Shown here one piece after another: positions 5,495-11,465 of a stretch of 20,319 nt of DNA (positions are counted from its first letter, which is position 1; each line of letters starts with the position of its first letter). Where the stretch lies: the NCBI GenBank assembly GCA_028696375.1, contig JAQVHD010000008.1:3016-23334 (forward strand), in the 5' to 3' direction. The position numbers and the translations under genes were made by a program. The notes under the pieces are model-generated. The model saw only the letters and a list, made by a program, of their open reading frames with translations, did no database searches and was not told where the DNA came from. Origin of the DNA: Minisyncoccota bacterium. Its GTDB lineage: Bacteria; Patescibacteriota; Minisyncoccia; UBA6257; JAAZHW01.

Positions 5495-5878
5495 ATGAAA
5501 AAAAGAACGATTATTATTTTGATTTTGATGGTTTGTGTTTGTATTGGAATTGCCGTATTTTGGAACCATTCTAAAAGCTCGCTTGTTCCTGCTTCAGAAG
5601 TACAAAAAACTGTTTTATCAGCCATTGCTCAAAAAATTGACCTGAAAAAATTAGAGCCGGATATGCGACTGATCTGGATTTCGGAAGATGAAACCGGTAA
5701 AAAAATTCGACCTGTTCTTGTTCGAATCGGAATATCTGATGGCACTTATACAGAGATTAAAGAAATCCTTTTTGGTGAAATTAAAGAAGGAGAATTCGTG
5801 GTAACAGGCCGGGCTACTGCAGAGCAAATCAGCACTCGAACACCAGATCTCAATCAGGCATTTCGATCATTAAGATAA
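5495..5878 (+). CDS. Membrane-anchored protein with an isolated membrane-fusion-protein C-terminal-like domain
   Basis: The protein is 127 aa long. Residues 2-23 form a Lys-led hydrophobic anchor (KKRTIIILILMVCVCIGIAV), so the rest should lie outside the cytoplasm. Residues about 64-105 (IWISEDETGKKIRPVLVRIG, then SDGTYTEI, then IKEGEFVVTG) closely match the beta-barrel end of HlyD/MacA-type membrane fusion proteins, where 'VRVGISDGTYTEI...GLKEGDxVVTG' is typical. Those proteins are several hundred residues long and carry a coiled-coil hairpin and lipoyl domain; both are missing here. A strong Shine-Dalgarno precedes the ATG, and a 156-aa gene follows after 13 bases. The domain resemblance is seen by eye; a role in export is not established, as no ABC transporter is adjacent. 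Confidence 0.65.
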   Translation: MKKRTIIILILMVCVCIGIAVFWNHSKSSLVPASEVQKTVLSAIAQKIDLKKLEPDMRLIWISEDETGKKIRPVLVRIGISDGTYTEIKEILFGEIKEGEFVVTGRATAEQISTRTPDLNQAFRSLR

Positions 5879-5891
5879 AAAGGAGGTATAA

Positions 5892-6362
5892 ATGATATAT
5901 TTCTACAATTTAACGAATGGATTAGAAGTAATTGACTGCAAAAAACATCCTCACCTCGTAAGAATTCAATCCTCGCATGTTGAGAGCAAGGCATGGAATC
6001 GCCTTTTCCAACAATTGAGTGACGAGCTGCTTTTCTATCTGGCTATTGGCCAGGAGTGCTTCATTATTGATGGTTCACCTAATCCCCCTCATTCCCGCAT
6101 CTCTCGAATAGCGATACCTGTTATACAATATATTTTGACGCGGATTTGGTTAAAGAAAAAACTCACGCCAGCTCTTATTGATGACGAATATCTCGAAAGA
6201 ATCTACCGCTCTTTAACTCCAAGCACTAAAAGAAAATTAAAGTATTACAGAAAGTTTTTACTGACAAATGAAGTAAGGCTGAGTTGCTATGTTTTTCCTA
6301 ATTGCAAAGATGGAAAATATGAATGGTTTAAAGAAAAAATTAGAGAAAAAATAAAAAAATAA
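5892..6362 (+). CDS. Hypothetical protein (156 aa)
   Basis: The gene is not recognised. The protein is soluble and basic toward its end, with three Cys at 16, 57 and 132-138 that do not form a clear motif. A hydrophobic patch at about 112-126 of the coding window (AIPVIQYILTRIWL) is short and bordered by Lys, so a membrane segment is doubtful. Residues about 100-125 (LERIYRSLTPSTKRKLKYYR) are strongly basic and helical, and the C-terminus ends in Lys/Glu-rich helix. An AAGGAGGT Shine-Dalgarno sits just before the ATG. It lies 13 bases behind the membrane-anchored 127-aa gene and is closed by the terminator at 6371, so the two are a bicistronic unit. Confidence 0.65.
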   Translation: MIYFYNLTNGLEVIDCKKHPHLVRIQSSHVESKAWNRLFQQLSDELLFYLAIGQECFIIDGSPNPPHSRISRIAIPVIQYILTRIWLKKKLTPALIDDEYLERIYRSLTPSTKRKLKYYRKFLLTNEVRLSCYVFPNCKDGKYEWFKEKIREKIKK

Positions 6363-6370
6363 TAAAGCTC

Positions 6371-6396
6371 AAAGGGTGGTCTTCGGATCACCCTTT
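6371..6396 (+). terminator. Terminator with a UUCG tetraloop
   Basis: AAAGGGTGGTC (6371-6381) pairs with GATCACCCTTT (6386-6396) through eleven pairs with one G-U, around the very stable C(TTCG)G loop, and a short T-rich tail follows. It ends the 5495-6362 unit. Confidence 0.85.
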
Positions 6397-6398
6397 TC

Positions 6399-6431
6399 TT
6401 GACAAAAAATTAAAACAAGGTAAGCTACAAT
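6399..6431 (+). promoter_or_regulatory. Probable promoter of the 121-aa gene (spacing uncertain)
   Basis: A perfect TTGACA (6399-6404) lies immediately after the upstream terminator. TACAAT at 6426-6431 is 21 bases further, which is too long; TAAGCT at 6421-6426 has correct 16-base spacing but a poor match. A promoter here is needed because the gene is insulated by terminators; the exact -10 is uncertain. Confidence 0.4.
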
Positions 6432-6461
6432 CAGCAAATTAATTTTTGAAAGGAGGAAAAA

Positions 6462-6827
6462 ATGAAAAAACTCGTGTTAAAATTTTCGAGGTTTTTCAAG
6501 AGTTATTTTTCTCTTGATGTTCTCATTGAGGACGCTAAACAAAGAAAAGTAGAGAAAATTACCCTACATCCTATCATTTATATCCGAGAGTTCCCCGGTT
6601 CGCCCATTTATGCAATCACGGGACATGTGGAAGTCTCTGCTCCTGAACTGCCAAAGACCTACGTTGATTTATCATTTGAACAGATAGTTAAAAAGGGAGC
6701 CGAAGAGGTAGAAAGAGAGACCTATCGAACTTGTGAAGAAGACCTCAAAGAAAGAACGGAAAAGATAAAAAATCTAATTGAGAAGGCGGGTTTTCAAGCA
6801 ATAGTGGGGAAAATTAAAACACAATAA
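6462..6827 (+). CDS. Hypothetical protein (121 aa)
   Basis: The gene is not recognised. The N-terminus is basic and aromatic (KKLVLKFSRFFKSYF) but not hydrophobic enough for an anchor. Residues about 33-72 look like beta strands (KITLHPIIYIREF, AITGHVEVSAPEL), and residues 75-110 are helical and rich in Glu/Lys/Arg (AEEVERETYRTCEEDLKERT). One Cys is present. An AAAGGAGG Shine-Dalgarno at about 6450-6457 supports the ATG. The gene stands alone between two UUCG-loop terminators (6371-6396 and 6841-6864), so it has its own promoter and is expressed separately from its neighbours. Confidence 0.65.
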   Translation: MKKLVLKFSRFFKSYFSLDVLIEDAKQRKVEKITLHPIIYIREFPGSPIYAITGHVEVSAPELPKTYVDLSFEQIVKKGAEEVERETYRTCEEDLKERTEKIKNLIEKAGFQAIVGKIKTQ

Positions 6828-6840
6828 AAAATAATTCAGA

Positions 6841-6864
6841 GACGAGCTTCGGCTCGTCTTTTTT
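6841..6864 (+). terminator. Terminator with a UUCG tetraloop
   Basis: GACGAGC (6841-6847), loop TTCG, GCTCGTC (6852-6858), then six T (6859-6864). It is a textbook intrinsic terminator closing the 121-aa gene. Confidence 0.93.
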
Positions 6865-6865
6865 C

Positions 6866-6893
6866 TTGCAATTTTTTAAAATTAGACTATAAT
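6866..6893 (+). promoter_or_regulatory. rny promoter
   Basis: TTGCAA (6866-6871), a 16-base spacer, and a perfect TATAAT (6888-6893). Transcription would start near 6900 and leave a leader of about 100 bases before the rny ATG, unusually long beside the near-leaderless genes of this window. Confidence 0.7.
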
Positions 6894-7002
6894 AAAAATG
6901 TTTTTAATTTGCATTTAGTCAGTTAACTTTTATTTCGCTCTAAAAAAATTGTGAAACTAAACTTTTTAAAATCGCATTTTTTGAAAGGCGAAATCCACTC
7001 AT

Positions 7003-8526
7003 ATGGAGACGCTTATTTTGATTTCTTTAATCACTTTGCTTTTGGGTATCGTCATCGGTTACTTTGTTCGTCAGGTTGTTGTTAGAAATCAAGTTAAATC
7101 TGCTGAGCAAAAAATAAAAACTCAGATTGAAGAAGCAAAAACTAAAGCCAAAGAAATTGTTCTAGACGCTAAAGATAAAGCAGCGGCTATTTTGGCTGAA
7201 GCCCAAAAAGAAGAAAGGGAAAGGAAAAAAGAACTTTCGGCTTTTGAACAACGGTTGAATCGTCGAGAAGAATTGCTCAATCAAAAACTCACCGAAACTG
7301 AAACTAAAAACCGCACTTTGGAAGAAAATATCAAACGCGTTAAGGAAATTAAAGAAAAAGTTGAAGAATTACGCCTTGAAACTAAAAAAGAATTGGAACG
7401 CGTGGCTCAGCTTACTATTGAAGAGGCCCGCCAGGAACTCTTCGCTCAATTAGAAAAAACTCATCAGCAGGAAATAGCTGATCTTTTGAGACGCATGGAA
7501 AAAGAGAAAAGGGATGAATTAGATAAAGAATCTTTCAAAATTTTGGAAACAACCATTCAGCGTTTATCTCGTTCAGTCAGCAGCGAAATTACCACCTCAG
7601 TCTTTACTATTGACGATGAAGAACTAAAAGGAAAAATCATCGGCCGCGAAGGCAGAAATATCCGCGCTCTGGAACGACTAACGGGCGTTGATATTCTTAT
7701 TGATGAAGCACCCGATGCGATTACTCTTTCTTCTTTTGATCCTTTGCGGCGAGAGTTGGCCAAAATAGCTTTAGAAAAATTAATCAAAGATGGCCGCATT
7801 CAACCAGCAAAAATTGAAGAAAAAGTAGAAGAAGCCAAAAAGGAGCTAAATGAAAAAATAAAAGAAGCGGGCGAAAATGCTGCTTTTGAATTAGGTATCC
7901 TGGATTTACCAAAGGAAATCGTTTATTTACTCGGCAGATTAAATTATCGCACGAGCTATGGGCAAAATGTTCTCCAACATTCAATTGAAGCAGCTCATTT
8001 GGCTAAAATGATTGCCGCCGAACTGAATGCTAATGTTGAAGTGGCTAAAAAAGGTGCTCTTCTGCATGATATCGGCAAAGCTATTGATCATGAAGTGGAA
8101 GGAACTCATGTAGAATTAGGTCGCAAAATTCTGCAAAAATACGGAATTTCTGAAGAAATCATCAAGGCCATTGAACCGCATCATGAGGATTATCCCTTTG
8201 AAACACCTGAATCATATATTGTAGCGGCAGCCGAAGCCATTTCTGCTAGCCGACCCGGTGCCCGTCGCGATAGTCTTGAAAATTATTTAAAACGTCTCGA
8301 AAATCTTGAAAAAATTGCCCTTTCTTTCGATGGGGTTCAAAAAGCCTATGCGGTTCAAGCAGGCCGAGAATTACGCATCTTTGTTATTCCAGAAAAAATT
8401 GACGATTTTGGTGCTTTAAATTTAGCCAAACAGATTGCTACCCGCATTCATGACGAATTAAATTACCCTGGTGAAATTAAAGTAAATGTTATCCGCGAGA
8501 CCAGAGCAGTAGAATATGCTCGCTAA
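7003..8526 (+). CDS. rny: Ribonuclease Y
   Basis: RNase Y is a membrane-anchored endoribonuclease that starts mRNA decay in many bacteria lacking RNase E. At 507 aa it has the usual length. Residues 3-22 are the N-terminal membrane anchor; residues about 30-190 are a long Glu/Lys-rich coiled coil; the KH RNA-binding domain has GKIIGREGRN at 210-219; the HD phosphohydrolase domain has LQHSIEAA (324-331), HDIGKAIDHE (355-364) and EPHHEDYP (391-398), the His/Asp residues that hold the metals. All key residues are intact. The ATG at 7003 begins the anchor directly; a GAAAGGCG lies rather far upstream. The gene has its own promoter and a long leader, which might allow control by its own activity (inference). 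The HU-family gene follows with a separate promoter. Confidence 0.97.
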   Translation: METLILISLITLLLGIVIGYFVRQVVVRNQVKSAEQKIKTQIEEAKTKAKEIVLDAKDKAAAILAEAQKEERERKKELSAFEQRLNRREELLNQKLTETETKNRTLEENIKRVKEIKEKVEELRLETKKELERVAQLTIEEARQELFAQLEKTHQQEIADLLRRMEKEKRDELDKESFKILETTIQRLSRSVSSEITTSVFTIDDEELKGKIIGREGRNIRALERLTGVDILIDEAPDAITLSSFDPLRRELAKIALEKLIKDGRIQPAKIEEKVEEAKKELNEKIKEAGENAAFELGILDLPKEIVYLLGRLNYRTSYGQNVLQHSIEAAHLAKMIAAELNANVEVAKKGALLHDIGKAIDHEVEGTHVELGRKILQKYGISEEIIKAIEPHHEDYPFETPESYIVAAAEAISASRPGARRDSLENYLKRLENLEKIALSFDGVQKAYAVQAGRELRIFVIPEKIDDFGALNLAKQIATRIHDELNYPGEIKVNVIRETRAVEYAR

Positions 8527-8535
8527 TTATCCACA
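8527..8535 (+). other. Single consensus DnaA box
   Basis: TTATCCACA matches the DnaA box consensus exactly and begins right after the rny stop codon. It is the only exact copy I found in the window, and no AT-rich unwinding element with box clusters accompanies it, so it is not evidence for an origin by itself. Confidence 0.3.
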
Positions 8536-8542
8536 CCTTTAT

Positions 8543-8570
8543 TTGGAAAGCGCATAAAATGTGGTATAAT
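8543..8570 (+). promoter_or_regulatory. Promoter of the HU-family gene
   Basis: TTGGAA (8543-8548), a 16-base spacer, then TATAAT (8565-8570) with an extended TGG just before it. The leader to the ATG at 8618 is about 40 bases. Confidence 0.7.
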
Positions 8571-8617
8571 TCAATAAAGCGTAGTTGCGTTTAAAGGTCG
8601 GTTAATTATCTAAAAAA

Positions 8618-8893
8618 ATGACAAAAGACGGATTAGCTGAGGCAATTTTGAGCAAATTCGAATTAGCCAGCAAAAAACAAGCTAAAGAAATTGTAGATAC
8701 TATTTTTGAAACCATTACTAACACTTTAGCTCGAGGAGAAGAAGTCGCTATTAGCGGCTTTGGTACATTCCGTGTCGCTCGCCGAGCTGCTCGTGAAGGT
8801 ATTAATCCTCGAACCGGCGAAAAAATCCAAATCCCGGCTTCTATTAAGCCGAAATTCCGAGCCAGTAAAGCTCTGAAAGAAGCGATTAAATAA
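8618..8893 (+). CDS. HU-family DNA-binding protein
   Basis: HU proteins are small dimeric nucleoid proteins that bend DNA. The 91-aa length and layout are standard: N-terminal helices (residues 1-40, with LSKFELASKKQAKEIVDTIF), the GFGTF segment at 46-50, FRVARRAAREGINPRTGEKI (50-69) forming the beta arm with the conserved R-NP-TGE tip, then IPASIKPKFRASKALKEAI closing the fold. HU rather than IHF is the default choice because no partner subunit is seen. It has its own extended -10 promoter after rny, and a 46-bp palindromic terminator lies behind it. Confidence 0.95.
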   Translation: MTKDGLAEAILSKFELASKKQAKEIVDTIFETITNTLARGEEVAISGFGTFRVARRAAREGINPRTGEKIQIPASIKPKFRASKALKEAIK

Positions 8894-8924
8894 AAAGATT
8901 TTTTCAATATTCAATAATTGTCCG

Positions 8925-8970
8925 GACAGAACCAAAAACCCCTTATTAATAAGGGGTTTTTGGTTCTGTC
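8925..8970. terminator. Bidirectional terminator, perfect 46-bp palindrome
   Basis: GACAGAACCAAAAACCCCTT at the left and its exact reverse complement at the right meet at a central TTATTAATAA, so the whole 46 bases are self-complementary. The inner CCCC/GGGG stem with A and T runs gives a T-tract on both strands; it separates the convergent HU gene and sigma factor gene. Confidence 0.88.
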
Positions 8971-9001
8971 TCCTCTATTTTTGGACTCGCAACTAAAATA
9001 A

Positions 9002-9571
9002 TCAATTCCCTTCTCCCATTAGCTCTTTGAGTCGTTTTAAAGCTCGATGTTGAATAACCCGCAAAGTTAGGGGGCTTTTATTCATAATTTGAGCTATCTC
9101 ATCATACGAAAGGTCATCCACAAAACGCAAAAGAAGTAGATCTTTTTGCTCCAAAGGCAATTGATTGATAGCTTCAAAAACTTGACGAACTTCGTCTTGG
9201 ATAATTAATCGCTCTGTTAAATCTAAATCATCTGGCATTTCCAGCGCATTCTCACTATCTAAACTAAAATCTGGCTTTTTCTTACGATAAAAATCCGTAA
9301 TTAAATTACGGGCAATAGAATAAAGCCAGCTACTAAAAGGGTTCTTTTTAAATTCGAACTGGGGTAATGCTTCCCACGCCCTCACGAAAACCTGTTGAGT
9401 GAGGTCTTCTGCCTCCTCCTTACTGCTTGTTTTTATGTAAATATAGCGATAGATGCGTTCAGCGAAAATTTCATAAATTGTACCAAACGACTCAGCATCC
9501 CCCCCTTGAGCTTTGCGTACCAACGATTTTATTTTTTTTGTTGATGTATCTTTGGAATTAGAACTAGCCAT
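9002..9571 (-). CDS. ECF-type RNA polymerase sigma factor
   Basis: This is a sigma-70 family protein with only regions 2 and 4, as in extracytoplasmic-function sigmas, which direct RNA polymerase to a small set of promoters. From the chosen start it has 189 aa. Region 2 spans about residues 25-90, with EEAEDLTQQVFVRAWEALPQ (core binding) and WLYSIARNLITDFYR (-10 recognition). Region 4 spans about 130-185, with LPLEQKDLLLLRFVDDLSYD and IAQIMNKSPLTLRVIQHRAL, a helix-turn-helix for the -35. The open frame extends to an ATG at 9598, but a TATAAT box covers codons 3-4 of that longer form, so the start at 9571 (MASSNSK) is preferred; ATG 9583 is another option. No anti-sigma gene is adjacent. The gene is divergent from rpmH with overlapping -35 boxes. 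Confidence 0.9.
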   Translation of the reverse strand: MASSNSKDTSTKKIKSLVRKAQGGDAESFGTIYEIFAERIYRYIYIKTSSKEEAEDLTQQVFVRAWEALPQFEFKKNPFSSWLYSIARNLITDFYRKKKPDFSLDSENALEMPDDLDLTERLIIQDEVRQVFEAINQLPLEQKDLLLLRFVDDLSYDEIAQIMNKSPLTLRVIQHRALKRLKELMGEGN

Positions 9572-9586
9572 AATAATACTCATTTT

Positions 9587-9614
9587 ATTATACATCATAC
9601 TTATTTATTGCGAA
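9587..9614 (-). promoter_or_regulatory. Sigma factor gene promoter
   Basis: On the minus strand TTCGCA (9614-9609), a 16-base spacer, then a perfect TATAAT (9592-9587). The -35 box overlaps the -35 of the divergent rpmH promoter (9608-9613), so the two promoters should compete for polymerase. Confidence 0.55.
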
Positions 9615-9636
9615 AATCAAAATTTTATGATAGAAT
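9608..9636 (+). promoter_or_regulatory. rpmH operon promoter
   Basis: TTGCGA (9608-9613), a 17-base spacer ending in TGA, then TAGAAT (9631-9636): a good extended -10 promoter. The rpmH ATG at 9644 is 7 bases after the -10 box, where transcription itself should start, so rpmH is predicted to be leaderless. Confidence 0.65.
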
Positions 9637-9643
9637 GGTTCAT

Positions 9644-9778
9644 ATGTCGACTACCTATCAACCCAAAAAAAAGAAAAGAGCGAAGACGCATGGTTTTCTG
9701 AAACGAATGAAAAAACCCGGAGGAAAAAATGTTGTTAAACGGCGCCGCCAAAAGGGCCGTTATCGTTTAACAGTATAG
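9644..9778 (+). CDS. rpmH: 50S ribosomal protein L34
   Basis: L34 is the smallest protein of the large ribosomal subunit. The 44-aa product begins MSTTYQPKKKKRAKTHGFLK and ends VVKRRRQKGRYRLTV, matching the family over its full length: a TYQP start, the THGFLKRM segment, and the Arg/Lys-rich KGRxRL tail. It opens the conserved rpmH-rnpA-yidC-khpB block. Its TAG stop is directly followed by the rnpA ATG with no bases between. The start codon is predicted to be at or next to the transcription start. In many bacteria dnaA and the origin lie upstream of rpmH; here a sigma factor gene does. Confidence 0.97.
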   Translation: MSTTYQPKKKKRAKTHGFLKRMKKPGGKNVVKRRRQKGRYRLTV

Positions 9779-10108
9779 ATGAAATATCATTCTCTTAAAA
9801 AAAGGGAGTTCCAACGAGTTTTTCAGGTAGGAAAAAGAATTGATTTACCAGAATTAACTTTTATTTTCTTGTTCCATCCTGATAATCCTGATAATCGTTT
9901 AGCTGTAGTTGCTAGTAAAAAATACTTCCGTCAAGCCACCCAAAGAAATCTTATAAAAAGAAGGCTGAAAGCGATTATTTCGCAAATTAAACTTATTAAT
10001 GACGGAGTAGATGCAATTATTATCGCTAAAACTCCTATATTGGCTAGGAGTTTCGAAGAGCTAAAGGTTCTTCTTGAATCAACATTCCAAAAAGCACAGC
10101 TCAGTTAG
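9779..10108 (+). CDS. rnpA: Ribonuclease P protein component
   Basis: RnpA is the protein cofactor of RNase P, which trims the 5' ends of tRNA precursors. The 109-aa product has the expected order: SLKKREFQRVFQVGKRI (residues 5-21), the central strand AVVASKKYFRQATQRN (43-58) leading into the family signature RNLIKRRLKAII (57-68), and the C-terminal IIIAKTPILARSFEELKVLL (80-99). The RN-x2-KRR helix carries the RNA-binding basic residues. The ATG follows the rpmH stop directly, so translation is probably coupled. The usual yidD gene between rnpA and yidC is absent. Confidence 0.95.
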   Translation: MKYHSLKKREFQRVFQVGKRIDLPELTFIFLFHPDNPDNRLAVVASKKYFRQATQRNLIKRRLKAIISQIKLINDGVDAIIIAKTPILARSFEELKVLLESTFQKAQLS

Positions 10109-10171
10109 AAGCATCGGGTTGGGTTGCCAAGTATTATTCAGGTTGAGTTATTAAACATTATTTTGTTATTT

Positions 10172-10915
10172 ATGGGTAAACTTTTTCACGTTATTCTTGT
10201 TCAGCCGATTTTAAATTTATTAATTTTAATTTACAATATTCTACCCTGGCCAGATATTGGATTGGCCACCATTATTCTAACGGTTATCATCCGTCTTATT
10301 TTGGCGCCCTTATTCAACAAGAGTACGAAGCAACAAATAATGATGAATAGACTTCAACCCCTCATTCAAAAAATTCAAAAACAATATAAAGATGATAAGG
10401 AAAAGTTGGCTAAGGCTCAGTTAGAACTTTACAGGAAACATAAAGTCAGTCCTTTCGGCAATTTAGCCATTACGCTAATCCAATTGCCTATTATGTTAGC
10501 GGTTTATCGCGTCTTTTTGCTTGGTTTCGGACCAGACATAATCCAAAACAATCTTTATTCTTTTATCAGTCAACCTCAAACAATTAACACTTTATTCTTG
10601 GGTTTTATTAATTTAAACAAAGCTAATGTTTTTATGGCCCTGCTCGCAGCTGCCGTTCAATATCTATCTACTAAACTTTCAATGTCTTCTCTCAGGCAGT
10701 CTCAACAACAAAAAAATAATCAAAATCCAAGTCAAAAAATGGCTAATGCGTTGCAAAAACAAATGGTTTTTTTGGGACCTATTATGACCTTCGTAATTTT
10801 AGTGGGTTTGCCTTCTATTTTAGGCTTGTATTGGGTTGCAACAACGCTTTTCAGCGTTGCTCAGCAATGGTATATCTTAAAAAATTTTAAGTTTGAAGAG
10901 GTTGAGTTAGAATAA
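10172..10915 (+). CDS. yidC: Membrane protein insertase YidC (Oxa1 family)
   Basis: YidC inserts and folds membrane proteins, alone or with SecYEG. This 247-aa version lacks the large periplasmic domain of Gram-negative YidC and is of the short type. From the chosen start: LFHVILVQPILNLLILIYNI (residues 4-23) is the amphipathic and first membrane part; GLATIILTVIIRLILAPLFN (30-49) holds the conserved Arg in the membrane groove; Lys/Gln-rich cytoplasmic helices span 50-100; LAITLIQLPIMLAVYRVFLL (98-117) is the next segment; two to three further segments lie at about 140-235. A longer form from TTG at 10124 (16 extra residues) is open, but homologues begin like MGKLFHVILVQP, so ATG 10172 is preferred; neither has a Shine-Dalgarno. 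It lies between rnpA and khpB as usual. Confidence 0.93.
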   Translation: MGKLFHVILVQPILNLLILIYNILPWPDIGLATIILTVIIRLILAPLFNKSTKQQIMMNRLQPLIQKIQKQYKDDKEKLAKAQLELYRKHKVSPFGNLAITLIQLPIMLAVYRVFLLGFGPDIIQNNLYSFISQPQTINTLFLGFINLNKANVFMALLAAAVQYLSTKLSMSSLRQSQQQKNNQNPSQKMANALQKQMVFLGPIMTFVILVGLPSILGLYWVATTLFSVAQQWYILKNFKFEEVELE

Positions 10916-10929
10916 TATTTGATTACAAT
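10902..10929 (+). promoter_or_regulatory. Possible internal promoter for khpB within the yidC 3' end
   Basis: TTGAGT (10902-10907), a 16-base spacer, then TACAAT (10924-10929). The khpB ATG at 10939 follows 9 bases later, which would make this a leaderless transcript separate from the rpmH operon. Confidence 0.4.
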
Positions 10930-10938
10930 AATATCTGT

Positions 10939-11382
10939 ATGGAAGAAATTGTTCAATTAATAAAAAAGGTTTTAGCATTTCTCGACTTAGAAGATGCAAA
11001 TGTTGAAGTAATCGAAACAGGCGAGAATGATTTATCCGTCAACATCAGAACGGAAAACGGCCGTTTTCTAATTGGACCAGACGGATCGTTACTCAAAGAT
11101 TTTGAACACCTTATAAGAATGGTTGCCCAAAAACAAAATTATCTAAAACGAATTAATCTCGATATTAATAATTATCGCCGCGAACGAGAACAATATCTTA
11201 AAAAAATCGCCAAAGAGACAGCTCGCAAGGTTATTGTAACCAAAAAACCAATTAAATTACCGCCTATGAATGCTTACGAAAGGAGAATCATCCATATGGA
11301 ATTGGCTATTAATCCCAACGTCACCACGGAAAGTGTTGGTGAAGAGCCTAACCGCTGTCTGGTAATTAAGCCTTATCCTTAA
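10939..11382 (+). CDS. khpB: KH-R3H RNA-binding protein KhpB/Jag (short form)
   Basis: KhpB (Jag/EloR) is a single-strand RNA-binding protein that works with KhpA and is tied to cell elongation in Gram-positive bacteria. At 147 aa it has two domains: a KH-like domain at about 25-80 with GRFLIGPDGSLLKDFEHLIR (41-60), and an R3H domain at about 85-147 with PMNAYERRIIHMELAI (109-124; the R-x3-H pair is Arg-115/His-119) and ESVGEEPNRCLVIKP near the end. The N-terminal Jag domain present in the longer Firmicutes proteins is missing. Placement right after yidC is the conserved order. It may have its own promoter inside the yidC end. Confidence 0.93.
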   Translation: MEEIVQLIKKVLAFLDLEDANVEVIETGENDLSVNIRTENGRFLIGPDGSLLKDFEHLIRMVAQKQNYLKRINLDINNYRREREQYLKKIAKETARKVIVTKKPIKLPPMNAYERRIIHMELAINPNVTTESVGEEPNRCLVIKPYP

Positions 11383-11401
11383 AATAGAAAGATTTATGAT
11401 T

Positions 11402-11443
11402 ATGAAGCAAAAGCTGGCTTTTTTGAGCCAGCTTTTGCTTCAT
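11402..11443. terminator. Bidirectional terminator between khpB and the minus-strand cluster
   Basis: ATGAAGCAAAAGCTGGCT (11402-11419) and AGCCAGCTTTTGCTTCAT (11426-11443) are a perfect 18-bp inverted repeat around TTTTTG. A run of eight T follows on the plus strand (from about 11451). It sits between two convergent genes and shares the GAAGCAAAA outer arm with the terminator at 4540-4573. Confidence 0.85.
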
Positions 11444-11465
11444 AATTTGTTTTTTTTCAAGCTAC

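Noticed and set aside
8602..8935. Minus-strand frames of 101 and 69 aa opposite the HU gene
   Set aside because: Shadows of a clear HU coding region and its terminator.
8500..9650. Replication origin upstream of rpmH
   Set aside because: Only one exact DnaA box, no dnaA and no AT-rich box cluster; the region is accounted for by the HU gene, a terminator and a sigma gene.
9513..9701. 62-aa plus-strand frame covering the sigma/rpmH intergenic region
   Set aside because: It overlaps the divergent promoters and the start of rpmH in another frame.
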